A DNA stretch of 14,033 bases. Origin: Deltaproteobacteria bacterium (GTDB lineage: Bacteria > Desulfobacterota > Desulfobacteria > Desulfobacterales > ETH-SRB1). The translations under genes and the position numbers were made by a program. Where the stretch lies: positions 1 through 14,033 of the forward strand of contig JAFCZU010000041.1 in NCBI GenBank assembly GCA_019314185.1. Reading direction: 5' to 3'. Under the pieces are notes generated by a model. The model was not told the origin of the DNA. It did no database searches and saw only the letters and a program-made list of their open reading frames with translations. How positions within the stretch are numbered: position 1 is the stretch's first letter; every line of letters begins with the position of its first letter. Below are positions 7,839 through 14,033 of the stretch, piece after piece.

Positions 7839-8972
7839 ATGCCTGCGACAATATCTGATATAATTAATTTGATAGAGTTTATTGCTCCTTCATTTCTGGC
7901 CGAAGAATGGGATAATGTTGGACTGCAGGTTGGTCAAAAGGATTGGCCTGTCAGAACTATACAGGTTGCTCTGGATCCTCTTCCAGATGTGGTGTTTGCT
8001 GCATGTAGTGAAGGCGTTGACCTTTTGATCACGCATCATCCCCTGATATTTCATTCGTTGAAATCTATCGATGTCAGCACTTCTGTTGGCTCAATAATCA
8101 GTATGGCTATTAGACACAGGATGGCGATATTTGCAGCGCATACCAATCTTGATAAGGTAGATGATGGTGTTAATGATGTTCTTGTCAGGAAGATTGGATT
8201 GAAGAATCTGAAAGCGCTGATAAAAGATAGAGAATCGGAAGCTTATAAGCTGGTTGTGTATGCGCCTGTTGAATATGAGTTGAAGGTTTTAGATGCATTG
8301 CTTGAGGCAGGTGCGGGAAAGATCGGAGACTATACATGTTGTTCATTCAGAAATGATGGAAAGGGAACATTTATGCCTGGATCTTCGGCAAAGCCTTTTG
8401 TTGGTGAGCTTAATGACATTTCTCATATAGATGAAGTCAGAATAGAAACCGTTGTGCAAAAGAATGATCTAAAAAGAATTATAGAGGATGTAAAGAAAAG
8501 CCATCCTTATGAAACTATGGCATATGATGTATATCAACTCTTGCCGTATGGAAACGTACCAAATGACAAGATACAGGGCCTTGGCCGGATTGGAGAACTT
8601 GAAAATACTATAGGGCTTGCATCTTTTGCGTTAGAGATAAAAAAAAGTCTTGGGATTAAAACCGTAAAAGTTGCAGGAAAACCGGATATGCCTGTAAAAA
8701 AAGTCGCTGTTTGCGCCGGCAGCGGTTCCAGTTTGATGGACAATTTTTTTTCATCGGGAGCCCAGGTTTATATAAGTGGGGATTTAAGATATCACGATGC
8801 CAGGGCGGCAGAAGCGGCAAGAGTGGGTCTTATAGATATAGGGCACTTTGTTTCAGAACATTTGATTGTTGAAAATCTTGCGCAGAGGCTTAAAGCGTTG
8901 CTGGTTAAAACAGGAATTGATATTGAAGTTAAAGCCTGTGGGCTTGAAACCGATCCTTTTTTTATTTTGTAA
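7839..8972 (+). CDS. Nif3/YqfO-type dinuclear metal-binding protein (GTP cyclohydrolase 1 type 2 homologue)
   Basis: A 377-residue member of the Nif3 family (DUF34/NIF3), the long form with an inserted PII/CutA-like domain as in Bacillus YqfO. The metal site is shared between the halves: ITHHPLIF (H66, H67), AHTNLD (H101, D105) and GHFVSEH (H336, E340), with spacing close to E. coli YbgI. The insert covers about residues 135-235 and ends with KSHPYETMAYDVY. Biochemical function is not settled for the family; GTP cyclohydrolase names in databases rest on thin evidence. The ATG at 7839 has no good Shine-Dalgarno. It is followed, beyond the long hairpin element, by a zinc-ribbon coiled-coil gene, a pairing also known from other phyla (for example mycobacteria, from memory). 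Confidence 0.92.
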   Translation: MPATISDIINLIEFIAPSFLAEEWDNVGLQVGQKDWPVRTIQVALDPLPDVVFAACSEGVDLLITHHPLIFHSLKSIDVSTSVGSIISMAIRHRMAIFAAHTNLDKVDDGVNDVLVRKIGLKNLKALIKDRESEAYKLVVYAPVEYELKVLDALLEAGAGKIGDYTCCSFRNDGKGTFMPGSSAKPFVGELNDISHIDEVRIETVVQKNDLKRIIEDVKKSHPYETMAYDVYQLLPYGNVPNDKIQGLGRIGELENTIGLASFALEIKKSLGIKTVKVAGKPDMPVKKVAVCAGSGSSLMDNFFSSGAQVYISGDLRYHDARAAEAARVGLIDIGHFVSEHLIVENLAQRLKALLVKTGIDIEVKACGLETDPFFIL

Positions 8973-8979
8973 ATTTCTA

Positions 8980-9180
8980 TTTAATGATGGCGTTATAAAA
9001 AGTCTTTTGTGAACGACTTTGAGCATTTTGGGAAAAAAGCAATTAAGATGTTCATCGTTAAGAAATGCAAGCTGTTTGAGGCCGTTAGGCCGAGTTCTTG
9101 CATTTTAGATGAACATTTTAATTACGCCCAAAATGGTCATGGAGTGAACAAAATCGACTTTTTATGAAACCATCATTTAA
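8980..9180. mobile_element. MITE-like long imperfect palindrome with flanking direct repeats
   Basis: Almost the whole 225-bp spacer between the Nif3-like gene and the zinc-ribbon gene can fold into one hairpin. Paired blocks from outside in: TGATGG (8985) with CCATCA (9170); ATAAAAAGTC (8995-9004) with GACTTTTTAT (9156-9165); CATTTTGGG (9024-9032) with CCCAAAATG (9127-9135); AATTAAGATGTTCATC (9041-9056) with its 15-of-16 complement (9108-9123); AAATGCAAG (9063-9071) with CTTGCATTT (9097-9105); and GGCC-GTTA-GGCC (9080-9091) at the tip. TTTAA occurs directly on both sides (8980-8984, 9176-9180), as a 5-bp target-site duplication would. It encodes no protein, so it is non-autonomous if mobile. 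Confidence 0.7.
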
Positions 9181-9197
9181 TGTAGGTATAATAAAAT

Positions 9198-9908
9198 ATG
9201 AATATTAAAGAACAGATATTTATTCTGGTAAAACTTCAGAAAATTGAAACAGAGGTTTGCGGACTCAAGTCAACACTGAGTAATGTTGCCAGGAAGCATG
9301 ACACGCTTGATGCTGAACTTAGAGAGTTTAAACAAAGCATTGATAATGAAAAATCTTTATTTGATGAGTTAAAAAAACAATACCGTTTGTACGAATCTGA
9401 TGTTCAAACAAATCTTGAACAGATTAAAAAGAGCCAGGCAAATCTCAGGTCTATTAAGACAAACAGAGAATATCAGTCATTATTGAAACAGATTGATGAA
9501 CTTAATGTGAAAAATGCTCAAGTCGAAGATGAGATGTTAGAAGTTTTGGATCGTATAGATAAGGCGGAAAGTAATATTGCAGCGAGAAACAATGAATATT
9601 CAATGCTCGAAGATAGAGTCGTGAGTGATAAGGAGATGATTAGGCAGCAATCAGAGCATGGGAACAAAATGCTTGCTCAGTTTGATATGGATTTTAATGA
9701 TGTAGCTGGCAGTATTACACCGGAATTGTTAGAAAAATACGAAATGATAAAGACGCAGAAAGGGGGAATAGCAATAGTTTCCGTAAATGATGCTGTTTGC
9801 GGTGGATGCAACATGAACATCACTCCTCAGATGTATAATGAATTGCAACGTTGTGACAGCTTGATGTTTTGTCCCAATTGTCAGAGAATGATTTATTATC
9901 AGCAATAA
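9198..9908 (+). CDS. Coiled-coil protein with C-terminal C4 zinc ribbon (DUF164/zf-RING_7 type)
   Basis: A 236-residue cytoplasmic protein. Residues 1-165 are rich in E, K, Q and L with heptad spacing, predicting a long antiparallel coiled coil, including the family-typical SIKTNREYQSLLKQI (85-99). Residues 201-228 are a zinc ribbon: CGGC (C201, C204) and CPNC (C225, C228), with NITPQMYNEL between. Helicobacter HP0958 (FlgZ) and chlamydial CdsZ have this architecture; those bind RNA or flagellar/secretion proteins, but the common role of the family is open. Its position beside a Nif3-like gene and just ahead of rnpB hints at RNA-linked work, which is inference. The ribosome site is weak (TAGG 9184-9187). 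Confidence 0.9.
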   Translation: MNIKEQIFILVKLQKIETEVCGLKSTLSNVARKHDTLDAELREFKQSIDNEKSLFDELKKQYRLYESDVQTNLEQIKKSQANLRSIKTNREYQSLLKQIDELNVKNAQVEDEMLEVLDRIDKAESNIAARNNEYSMLEDRVVSDKEMIRQQSEHGNKMLAQFDMDFNDVAGSITPELLEKYEMIKTQKGGIAIVSVNDAVCGGCNMNITPQMYNELQRCDSLMFCPNCQRMIYYQQ

Positions 9909-9919
9909 CAGGGAACATG

Positions 9920-10055
9920 GGGCAGAGGTCAGAGGCCAGAGGTTGGAAGTCAGAGATCGGAGGCCAGAGATCAGAAGTAGGGGCGGGTTTGAAACTCGCC
10001 AGTACAACTCGGAGGGCAGAAACCGCAGGCCAGAGTTCAGAAGTCGGAGATTGGA
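9920..10055. repeat. Degenerate 7-bp tandem array (consensus near GRYCAGA), interrupted
   Basis: Eight heptamers run without gap from 9920 to 9975: GGGCAGA, GGTCAGA, GGCCAGA, GGTTGGA, AGTCAGA, GATCGGA, GGCCAGA, GATCAGA. After a 31-bp insert, seven more run from 10007 to 10055: ACTCGGA, GGGCAGA, AACCGCA, GGCCAGA, GTTCAGA, AGTCGGA, GATTGGA. Positions 6-7 are GA in all but one unit. The array is purine-rich on this strand, starts 11 bp after the zinc-ribbon gene and has no plausible coding role. Confidence 0.8.
9976..10006. repeat. Palindromic insert inside the heptamer array
   Basis: GGCGGGTTTGAAACTCGCC (9982-10000) is a near-perfect palindrome with one G-T pair. AGTA occurs directly at 9976-9979 and 10001-10004, as a short target duplication might. 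The heptamer pattern stops before it and resumes after it. It resembles REP-like palindromes; no second copy is in this window. Confidence 0.6.
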
Positions 10056-10101
10056 GCCATGGATTTATGATTACTGATTGAAAAGATAGAGCGAAGCGAT
10101 T

Positions 10102-10133
10102 CCAACAATCCAATAATCCAATAATCCAATAAA
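10102..10133. repeat. 8-bp tandem repeat (CCAATAAT) x4
   Basis: Four octamers in phase: CCAACAAT, CCAATAAT, CCAATAAT, CCAATAAA. The array ends 4 bp before the first helix of the RNase P RNA, where a promoter would be expected. I see no convincing -35/-10 pair for rnpB in 10056-10137. Confidence 0.8.
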
Positions 10134-10137
10134 GTAT

Positions 10138-10533
10138 GGTTGAAGCAGGCCAAACGATCGCTGGATTTTATCCAGAGGAAAGTCCGAACACCATAGGGCA
10201 GGGTGCTCCATAACGTGGAGTCGCGGCAACGTGAAGGAAAGTGCAACAGAAAGTATACCGCCTGGCGCTTGATTTTCATTTTATGGAAATTAAGCGCCAG
10301 GTAAGGGTGAAAAGGTGCGGTAAGAGCGCACCAGTTTCCCGGGTGACCGTGGAAGCTCGGTAAACCCCACCCGGTGCAAGACCAAATAGGGGAGTGTTTG
10401 AGGACGGCCCGTCCGAGCTCTCGGGTAGGTCGCAAGAGGTGTCGGGTAACCGGCATCCAGAGATGAATGATCGTTATCTGGTAAGGGGTAACCTGAACCA
10501 GGCACAAAATTCGGCTTATGGTCTGCTTTGGCC
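10138..10533 (+). ncRNA. rnpB: RNase P RNA, bacterial type A
   Basis: The catalytic RNA that cuts 5' leaders from tRNA precursors. Helix P1 closes the molecule: GGTTGAAGCAGGCC (10138-10151) pairs with GGTCTGCTTTGGCC (10520-10533). Conserved blocks appear in order: GAGGAAAGTCCG (10175-10186), ACAGAAA (10246-10252), GGTAAGGGTGAAA with P13 GGTGCGGTAAGAGCGCACC, GCAAGACCAAATAGGGG (10376-10392) and AGAGATGAATGA (10459-10470). P12 is long, with a perfect 10-bp base (CCTGGCGCTT 10261-10270 with AAGCGCCAGG 10292-10301). P18 has a GTAA loop. ACGGCCCGTCC and the layout fit type A. Ends are approximate by a few nucleotides. No terminator is evident before the sufC-like gene, whose start is 26 bp on. Confidence 0.96.
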
Positions 10534-10558
10534 GTATATCTTTTGAGAGGTTAATGAA

Positions 10559-11317
10559 ATGTTACATATTGAAGAGCTTAAAGTGGAAGTCGGCGGAAAG
10601 ACTATACTCAAAAATGTCAACATGGATATTCCTGATGGGGAAACGCATATACTTTTCGGACCAAATGGATCCGGCAAGACAAGCCTTATGATGACATTGA
10701 TGGGTTTTTCAGGTTATAAAGTTATGCATGGAAAAATAACTTTCAAAGGCGAAGATATAACCTGCATGCCTATTCACGAACGTGCCCGCCTTGGTATCGG
10801 TGTGTCTTTTCAAAGACCGCCAACAATAAATGGTTTGAAAACAAGAACAATTATTGAAATCTGCAAGAAAAACCCATCAATAGATGTTGAAGAACTGGCA
10901 GGCAAGCTTGATTTTACCGATTTTCTTGACAGAGATGTAAACCATAATTTTTCAGGCGGTGAAATAAAGCGTTCTGAACTGCTTCAACTTTTGGCGCAAC
11001 AGCCGGATCTCGTACTTCTCGATGAGCCGGAATCAGGTGTAGATCTTGAAAGCATTGTTCTGATTGGCGATACTATCAATACTCTTATGCGAAGAGGAAT
11101 TAAGCATCCTGAGCATAGACCACACAAGGAAATTGTCGATGACCGGTCAAAATCCGCACTTGTTATTACTCATACAGGATATATACTTGATTATATTACT
11201 GCCGATAAGGGGCAGGTTCTTTATGATGGAGTTTTATGCTGTTCGAGAAATGCAAGAGAAATATTAAAATGGATTAGAGAATACGGTTATAAGGAGTGTG
11301 TGAAATGCGTGGCATAG
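10559..11317 (+). CDS. sufC: SufC-type Fe-S assembly ABC ATPase (SMS/SmsC-like)
   Basis: A 252-residue soluble ABC ATPase that powers Fe-S cluster assembly on its SufB/SufD-type partner. Walker A is GPNGSGKT (34-41), the Q-loop is FQRPP (Q85), the signature is FSGGEIKRSELLQ (131-143, the SufC form), Walker B is LVLLDEPESGVD (151-162) and the switch histidine is THTG (H205). An extra segment before the switch, RRGIKHPEHRPHKEIVDDRSK (178-198), and a C-terminal YGYKECVKC (C247, C250) distinguish it from the enterobacterial SufC I recall. GAGAGG (10545-10550) is the ribosome site, 8 nt before ATG. The end overlaps the scaffold gene by 13 bp. No sufS, sufE, sufU or sufD is present, pointing to the two-gene SmsCB-type system. 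Confidence 0.92.
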   Translation: MLHIEELKVEVGGKTILKNVNMDIPDGETHILFGPNGSGKTSLMMTLMGFSGYKVMHGKITFKGEDITCMPIHERARLGIGVSFQRPPTINGLKTRTIIEICKKNPSIDVEELAGKLDFTDFLDRDVNHNFSGGEIKRSELLQLLAQQPDLVLLDEPESGVDLESIVLIGDTINTLMRRGIKHPEHRPHKEIVDDRSKSALVITHTGYILDYITADKGQVLYDGVLCCSRNAREILKWIREYGYKECVKCVA

Positions 11318-12480
11318 ATAATATTGGTGATATTAATCTCGAAGATTACAAGGTTGATACAGAAGACCATGAATATGTTGATAAATTGTCGCAGATAGAG
11401 TCAACAGATGCGGAGCAGCTATTAGATGTCGGTATTGATACATCAGAAAGCGATCGCTTAGGTACCTTTATACAAAAAGATAAATCAGTCATACACTGCG
11501 AGACAAAACAGGATGGCGTTGAGCTTATGAGTATATCACAAGCTCAGGAAAAACACGGATGGCTTAAAGATTACTTGTGGAAAAGTATATCGCCGGATAC
11601 TGATAAGTTTACAGCTCAGGCAAAGAAAAAACCCCATGAAGGTTATTTTATACGTTCTCTTCCAGGGGTTAAAGCTGAGCATCCCATACAGTCATGTCTT
11701 TATATGGCCAAAGAAGGATTTTCGCAAAATGTTCACAATGTTGTAATTGCCGAAGAAGGTTCAGAATTGCATATTATTACAGGATGTGCCACAGCGCCCC
11801 ATATAATGTCAGGAATGCATATTGGAGTTTCTGAATTTTATGTAAAAAAGGGGGCAAAACTAACATTTACAATGATTCATGACTGGGGTGAAAAGATAAA
11901 TGTCAGGCCAAGAAGTGTGATTCATGTTGAAGAAGGCGGAACAATTATTTCTAATTATATATCGTTAAAGCCTGTGGGCTCACTTCAGATGTTTCCAGTT
12001 GCATACTTAGACGGCAAAGGGGCGGTAGCCACTTTTAATAGCATCCTGATAGCCGGCAAGGGAACTCATATGGATGTGGGTTCGCGTATTATTCTGGGTG
12101 CAGCAGACTCGCGTGCGGAGATAATATCACGTGCGATCACAACCGGCGGAACAATTATTGCCAGAGGTGATTTGGTCGGTAAAGTTGCAGGTATAAAGGC
12201 GCATCTTGAGTGTAAGGGTTTGATATTGAATAATGGATTGATGCACGCAATTCCTGAACTTAGAGGATATGTCCCAGGTGTTGAGATGTCTCATGAGGCT
12301 GCGGTCGGCAAGATTGACCAGCGTGAAATAGAGTATCTCATGGCAAGAGGGCTTGATGAGGATGAGGCGGTATCTACAATTGTTCGAGGATTTTTAAATG
12401 TCGACATTAATGGCCTGCCGGCTGTTTTGAAAAAGAAATTAGACATAGCTATTTCTGAAACCCAGAAAGATATGATGTAG
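11305..12480 (+). CDS. sufB: SufB/SufD-type Fe-S cluster scaffold (SMS/SmsB-like)
   Basis: A 391-residue scaffold on which Fe-S clusters are built with the preceding ATPase. I choose ATG 11305 because AAGGAG (11291-11296) sits 8 nt ahead; an in-frame GTG at 11296 overlaps that ribosome site. Residues 1-60 are acidic and variable. About 110-365 form the beta-helix core, and the C-terminal helical part that contacts the ATPase carries the family motif SHEAAVGKIDQREIEYLMARGLDEDEA (329-355). H330 and E331 align with the H433/E434 pair important in E. coli SufB. The position matching its C405 appears to be glycine (G311), while C303 (HLECKGL) is kept. These alignments are from memory. It is shorter than the ~495-residue SufB. 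Confidence 0.9.
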   Translation: MRGIDNIGDINLEDYKVDTEDHEYVDKLSQIESTDAEQLLDVGIDTSESDRLGTFIQKDKSVIHCETKQDGVELMSISQAQEKHGWLKDYLWKSISPDTDKFTAQAKKKPHEGYFIRSLPGVKAEHPIQSCLYMAKEGFSQNVHNVVIAEEGSELHIITGCATAPHIMSGMHIGVSEFYVKKGAKLTFTMIHDWGEKINVRPRSVIHVEEGGTIISNYISLKPVGSLQMFPVAYLDGKGAVATFNSILIAGKGTHMDVGSRIILGAADSRAEIISRAITTGGTIIARGDLVGKVAGIKAHLECKGLILNNGLMHAIPELRGYVPGVEMSHEAAVGKIDQREIEYLMARGLDEDEAVSTIVRGFLNVDINGLPAVLKKKLDIAISETQKDMM

Positions 12481-12570
12481 AAGGGATTGAGGGATTGAGG
12501 GATTGAGGGATTAAAATCAACAGGATTCCTTCAATTCCTAAATTCTCTAATTCCGTAATTCCTAAATTAA
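12481..12570 (+). repeat. Dispersed intergenic hairpin repeat, copy B
   Basis: Starts directly after the sufB-like stop with about 3.5 tandem GGGATTGA units, then TTAAAATCAA and AATTCC/CTAAATT units. AGGGATTGAGGG (12498-12509) pairs with CCTTCAATTCCT (12528-12539) over 12 bp including two G-U pairs. It is the longer version of copy A at 1990-2046. Confidence 0.75.
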
Positions 12571-12591
12571 GTGATGTAGAAGCAGAGTTAA

Positions 12592-13896
12592 ATGCAAAAA
12601 ACTGTTCCCAATATTTCTTTTATTGAAAAAGCCCGGATATTTTCTCATGATTATCTTTTGTGCTGCACTTATATTTCAGATTCCAATATTCCTCAAAATG
12701 TTTTTTCAAAAAAGCTTTATTCAAAACTTGTAGCTTCATCCCAGCTTCTTGAGGATTTTCTCGATTTTCATGGAGCAAAAAACAATAAAAACTGGTATTT
12801 TTACAGAGAGCTTGTTGCATCTGTCAGGCATTTGAGCATAAGCAGTTATTCATACAAGCATATATCAAACCGTCTTTTATATTATGAACTTGTTGATACA
12901 GAGGATTTTGAAAGAGAAGGCGAGTTAACTTTTGATTTTTTAACCGGTGCTCTTATAAAGATGGCACCTGTAATACTTGATGAAGCGCTGCGTCTTAATA
13001 TACCAGTGCCCAAGGTTAATTATAATTCCGCTGATTTTCCAAATGTTCCTACATGTAGTATGCTTGATTACGATATAGATGATGAGAACAATAAGCAGCA
13101 AACAAAACATATTGTTAAAATTGCGAGTGAATTTATTGCTATTGCTGGAAATTTTGATCAGTTTAGTTTTTATGAGCCATATGATTTAGAAGGGTTAATG
13201 GCCATAGTGCCGGACAAAATTAATGAGGTTGAGGTCAGGCGATTCGAAATGCTTGTTCATAGCCTTCAATCTTCATTTGATACATATGTAATTCATGGAG
13301 GATTCAGGTTCGGCAAAAGAAAACTCAAACAGCTTCGCGGATATATTTCGATTGTATTTCATCTTCTTCAAATGATGGGCAGGCTTCTTCATTTTTATGA
13401 GCGGCATCTTCATGAGGCAGGTTATAAAAATATTTACAAAAAGGTTCAAGACCGTTTAGAGTCCATTATTCAGCCTGAAATTCTACTCGATCGTACAGTA
13501 AATTATTGTTTTTATTATATTTGTCATTTTCTTTCAACCGGTAAAAATCTGGCGCAGGAGATATTGAATGAGAATATTGAACATTCTTCCATTACTGTGG
13601 GTATTCCTGTAAAACTTGGTTTTCATAGCAGACCCAGCCTTATGGTTGCTAAAATCGTCCAGCATTATGGCGGACAGATGGAGCTGTGTGTTGGAGAAGA
13701 CAGGTTTGATGCAAGTAGTGTACTTGACATCCAATGGGCGGGAGGTAAAATCCAGAAGGAAAATATCACTGAAGTCATCTTTGAAGGTGACGTACGGGCT
13801 TTAAAGGATATTGAAAAGCTCGCAAGTATTAATTACGGTGAAGATTCAATGGGTAAAGGCATTTCGCTTCCGGATGAATTGAAGTATTTAAGATAA
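12592..13896 (+). CDS. Large protein with C-terminal HPr phosphocarrier domain
   Basis: A 434-residue protein in two parts. Residues 1-330 match no family I recognise; they look mainly helical, with no signal peptide or clear membrane segment, and include a possible coiled stretch around 240-295. Residues 333-418 are an HPr domain: SITVGIPVKLGFHSRPS holds the phosphorylated histidine (H345) and the conserved arginine (R347), and ASSVLDIQWAGG aligns S376 with the regulatory Ser46 of HPr. HPr normally passes phosphate from EI to EIIA as a free protein of ~88 residues, so this is a fused form, perhaps a regulator whose N-terminal output is set by HPr phosphorylation (inference). The ribosome site is weak (AGCAGAG). 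It lies 111 bp after the sufB-like gene, across repeat copy B. Confidence 0.88.
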   Translation: MQKTVPNISFIEKARIFSHDYLLCCTYISDSNIPQNVFSKKLYSKLVASSQLLEDFLDFHGAKNNKNWYFYRELVASVRHLSISSYSYKHISNRLLYYELVDTEDFEREGELTFDFLTGALIKMAPVILDEALRLNIPVPKVNYNSADFPNVPTCSMLDYDIDDENNKQQTKHIVKIASEFIAIAGNFDQFSFYEPYDLEGLMAIVPDKINEVEVRRFEMLVHSLQSSFDTYVIHGGFRFGKRKLKQLRGYISIVFHLLQMMGRLLHFYERHLHEAGYKNIYKKVQDRLESIIQPEILLDRTVNYCFYYICHFLSTGKNLAQEILNENIEHSSITVGIPVKLGFHSRPSLMVAKIVQHYGGQMELCVGEDRFDASSVLDIQWAGGKIQKENITEVIFEGDVRALKDIEKLASINYGEDSMGKGISLPDELKYLR

Positions 13897-14033
13897 AAAG
13901 TGTCTAAAGTGAGCTAAAGTACTCAAGTTTCGCACCCTTTAATTTAGCCAAAGCGTTAGACGGCAAGGGCTAAAAATAAATTTTAAACCGAAATATACTG
14001 CCTGTGGTTTTTACAACGGCGCCAATCAATTAA
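13897..14033. other. Right-edge non-coding stretch with a short CTAAAG repeat
   Basis: No start codon with a ribosome site and no clear terminator is visible. CTAAAG recurs at 13904-13909 and 13914-13919 as TGTCTAAAG and TGAGCTAAAG, a possible remnant of another short tandem family. The following bases hold only a 5-bp CCCTT/AAGGG pairing. Confidence 0.4.

Noticed and set aside
9187..9192. TATAAT as promoter -10 for the zinc-ribbon gene
   Set aside because: No -35 box is found at 16-18 bp upstream, and the start would fall on the ATG itself.
9920..10055. CRISPR array
   Set aside because: Units are 7 bp with no spacers and drift freely; there is no cas gene nearby.
9729..10507. Minus-strand and plus-strand open frames across 9729-10507
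   Set aside because: They cover the heptamer array and the RNase P RNA, both non-coding; the periodic protein sequence comes from the 7-bp repeat.
11296..11304. GTG start for the SufB-like gene
   Set aside because: It overlaps the AAGGAG ribosome site, which is correctly spaced for ATG 11305.

Overview
The window looks like a chromosomal segment from an AT-rich Gram-negative bacterium, most probably a Desulfobacterota (former Deltaproteobacteria, Desulfobacterales-like) relative. The evidence is an outer-membrane TolC-family gene, a type A RNase P RNA, a dnaG-rpoD pair without rpsU, a two-gene sufC-sufB type Fe-S assembly unit, and many short intergenic repeat families. The taxonomic placement is inference; no rRNA is present.

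Layout. Positions 1-1093 (minus strand) hold an efflux-type operon: a TetR-family regulator followed, with a 14-bp overlap, by the start of a TolC-like outer-membrane channel that runs off the left edge. Its promoter (17-bp spacing) overlaps an inverted repeat that is a likely autorepression operator. A diverging promoter drives tRNA-Ala(CGC). Positions 1387-3563 hold histidine genes: hisB, a lipoprotein, hisA. Positions 3930-7673 hold dnaG (primase, TTG start) and rpoD (main sigma factor). Next come tRNA-Met(CAT), a Nif3/YqfO-type metalloprotein, a coiled-coil C4 zinc-ribbon protein, and the RNase P RNA gene. The last third has an ABC ATPase of SufC type and a SufB/SufD-type scaffold, overlapping by 13 bp (a minimal Fe-S cluster assembly pair), followed by a 434-residue protein whose C-terminal 100 residues are an HPr phosphocarrier domain with the active-site histidine kept.

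How it fits together. Most of the window is housekeeping: replication priming, transcription initiation, tRNAs, tRNA 5' processing, histidine synthesis and Fe-S assembly. The visible promoters are sigma-70 type (TTGACA/TATAAT-like with 17-bp spacers), matching the encoded RpoD.

The least ordinary parts are in the spacers and at protein ends: a ~190-bp MITE-like giant hairpin with 5-bp flanking direct repeats; a degenerate 7-bp tandem array split by a palindromic insert with its reading phase resuming exactly on the far side; an 8-bp array touching rnpB; and a dispersed repeat directly after the hisB and sufB stop codons that keeps an RNA hairpin through G-U exchanges. Among the proteins, the HPr fusion, the CxxC tail of the SufC-like protein and the doubled TolC start motif are the best leads. 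I found no CRISPR, phage or transposase gene, and no clearly new multi-gene system.
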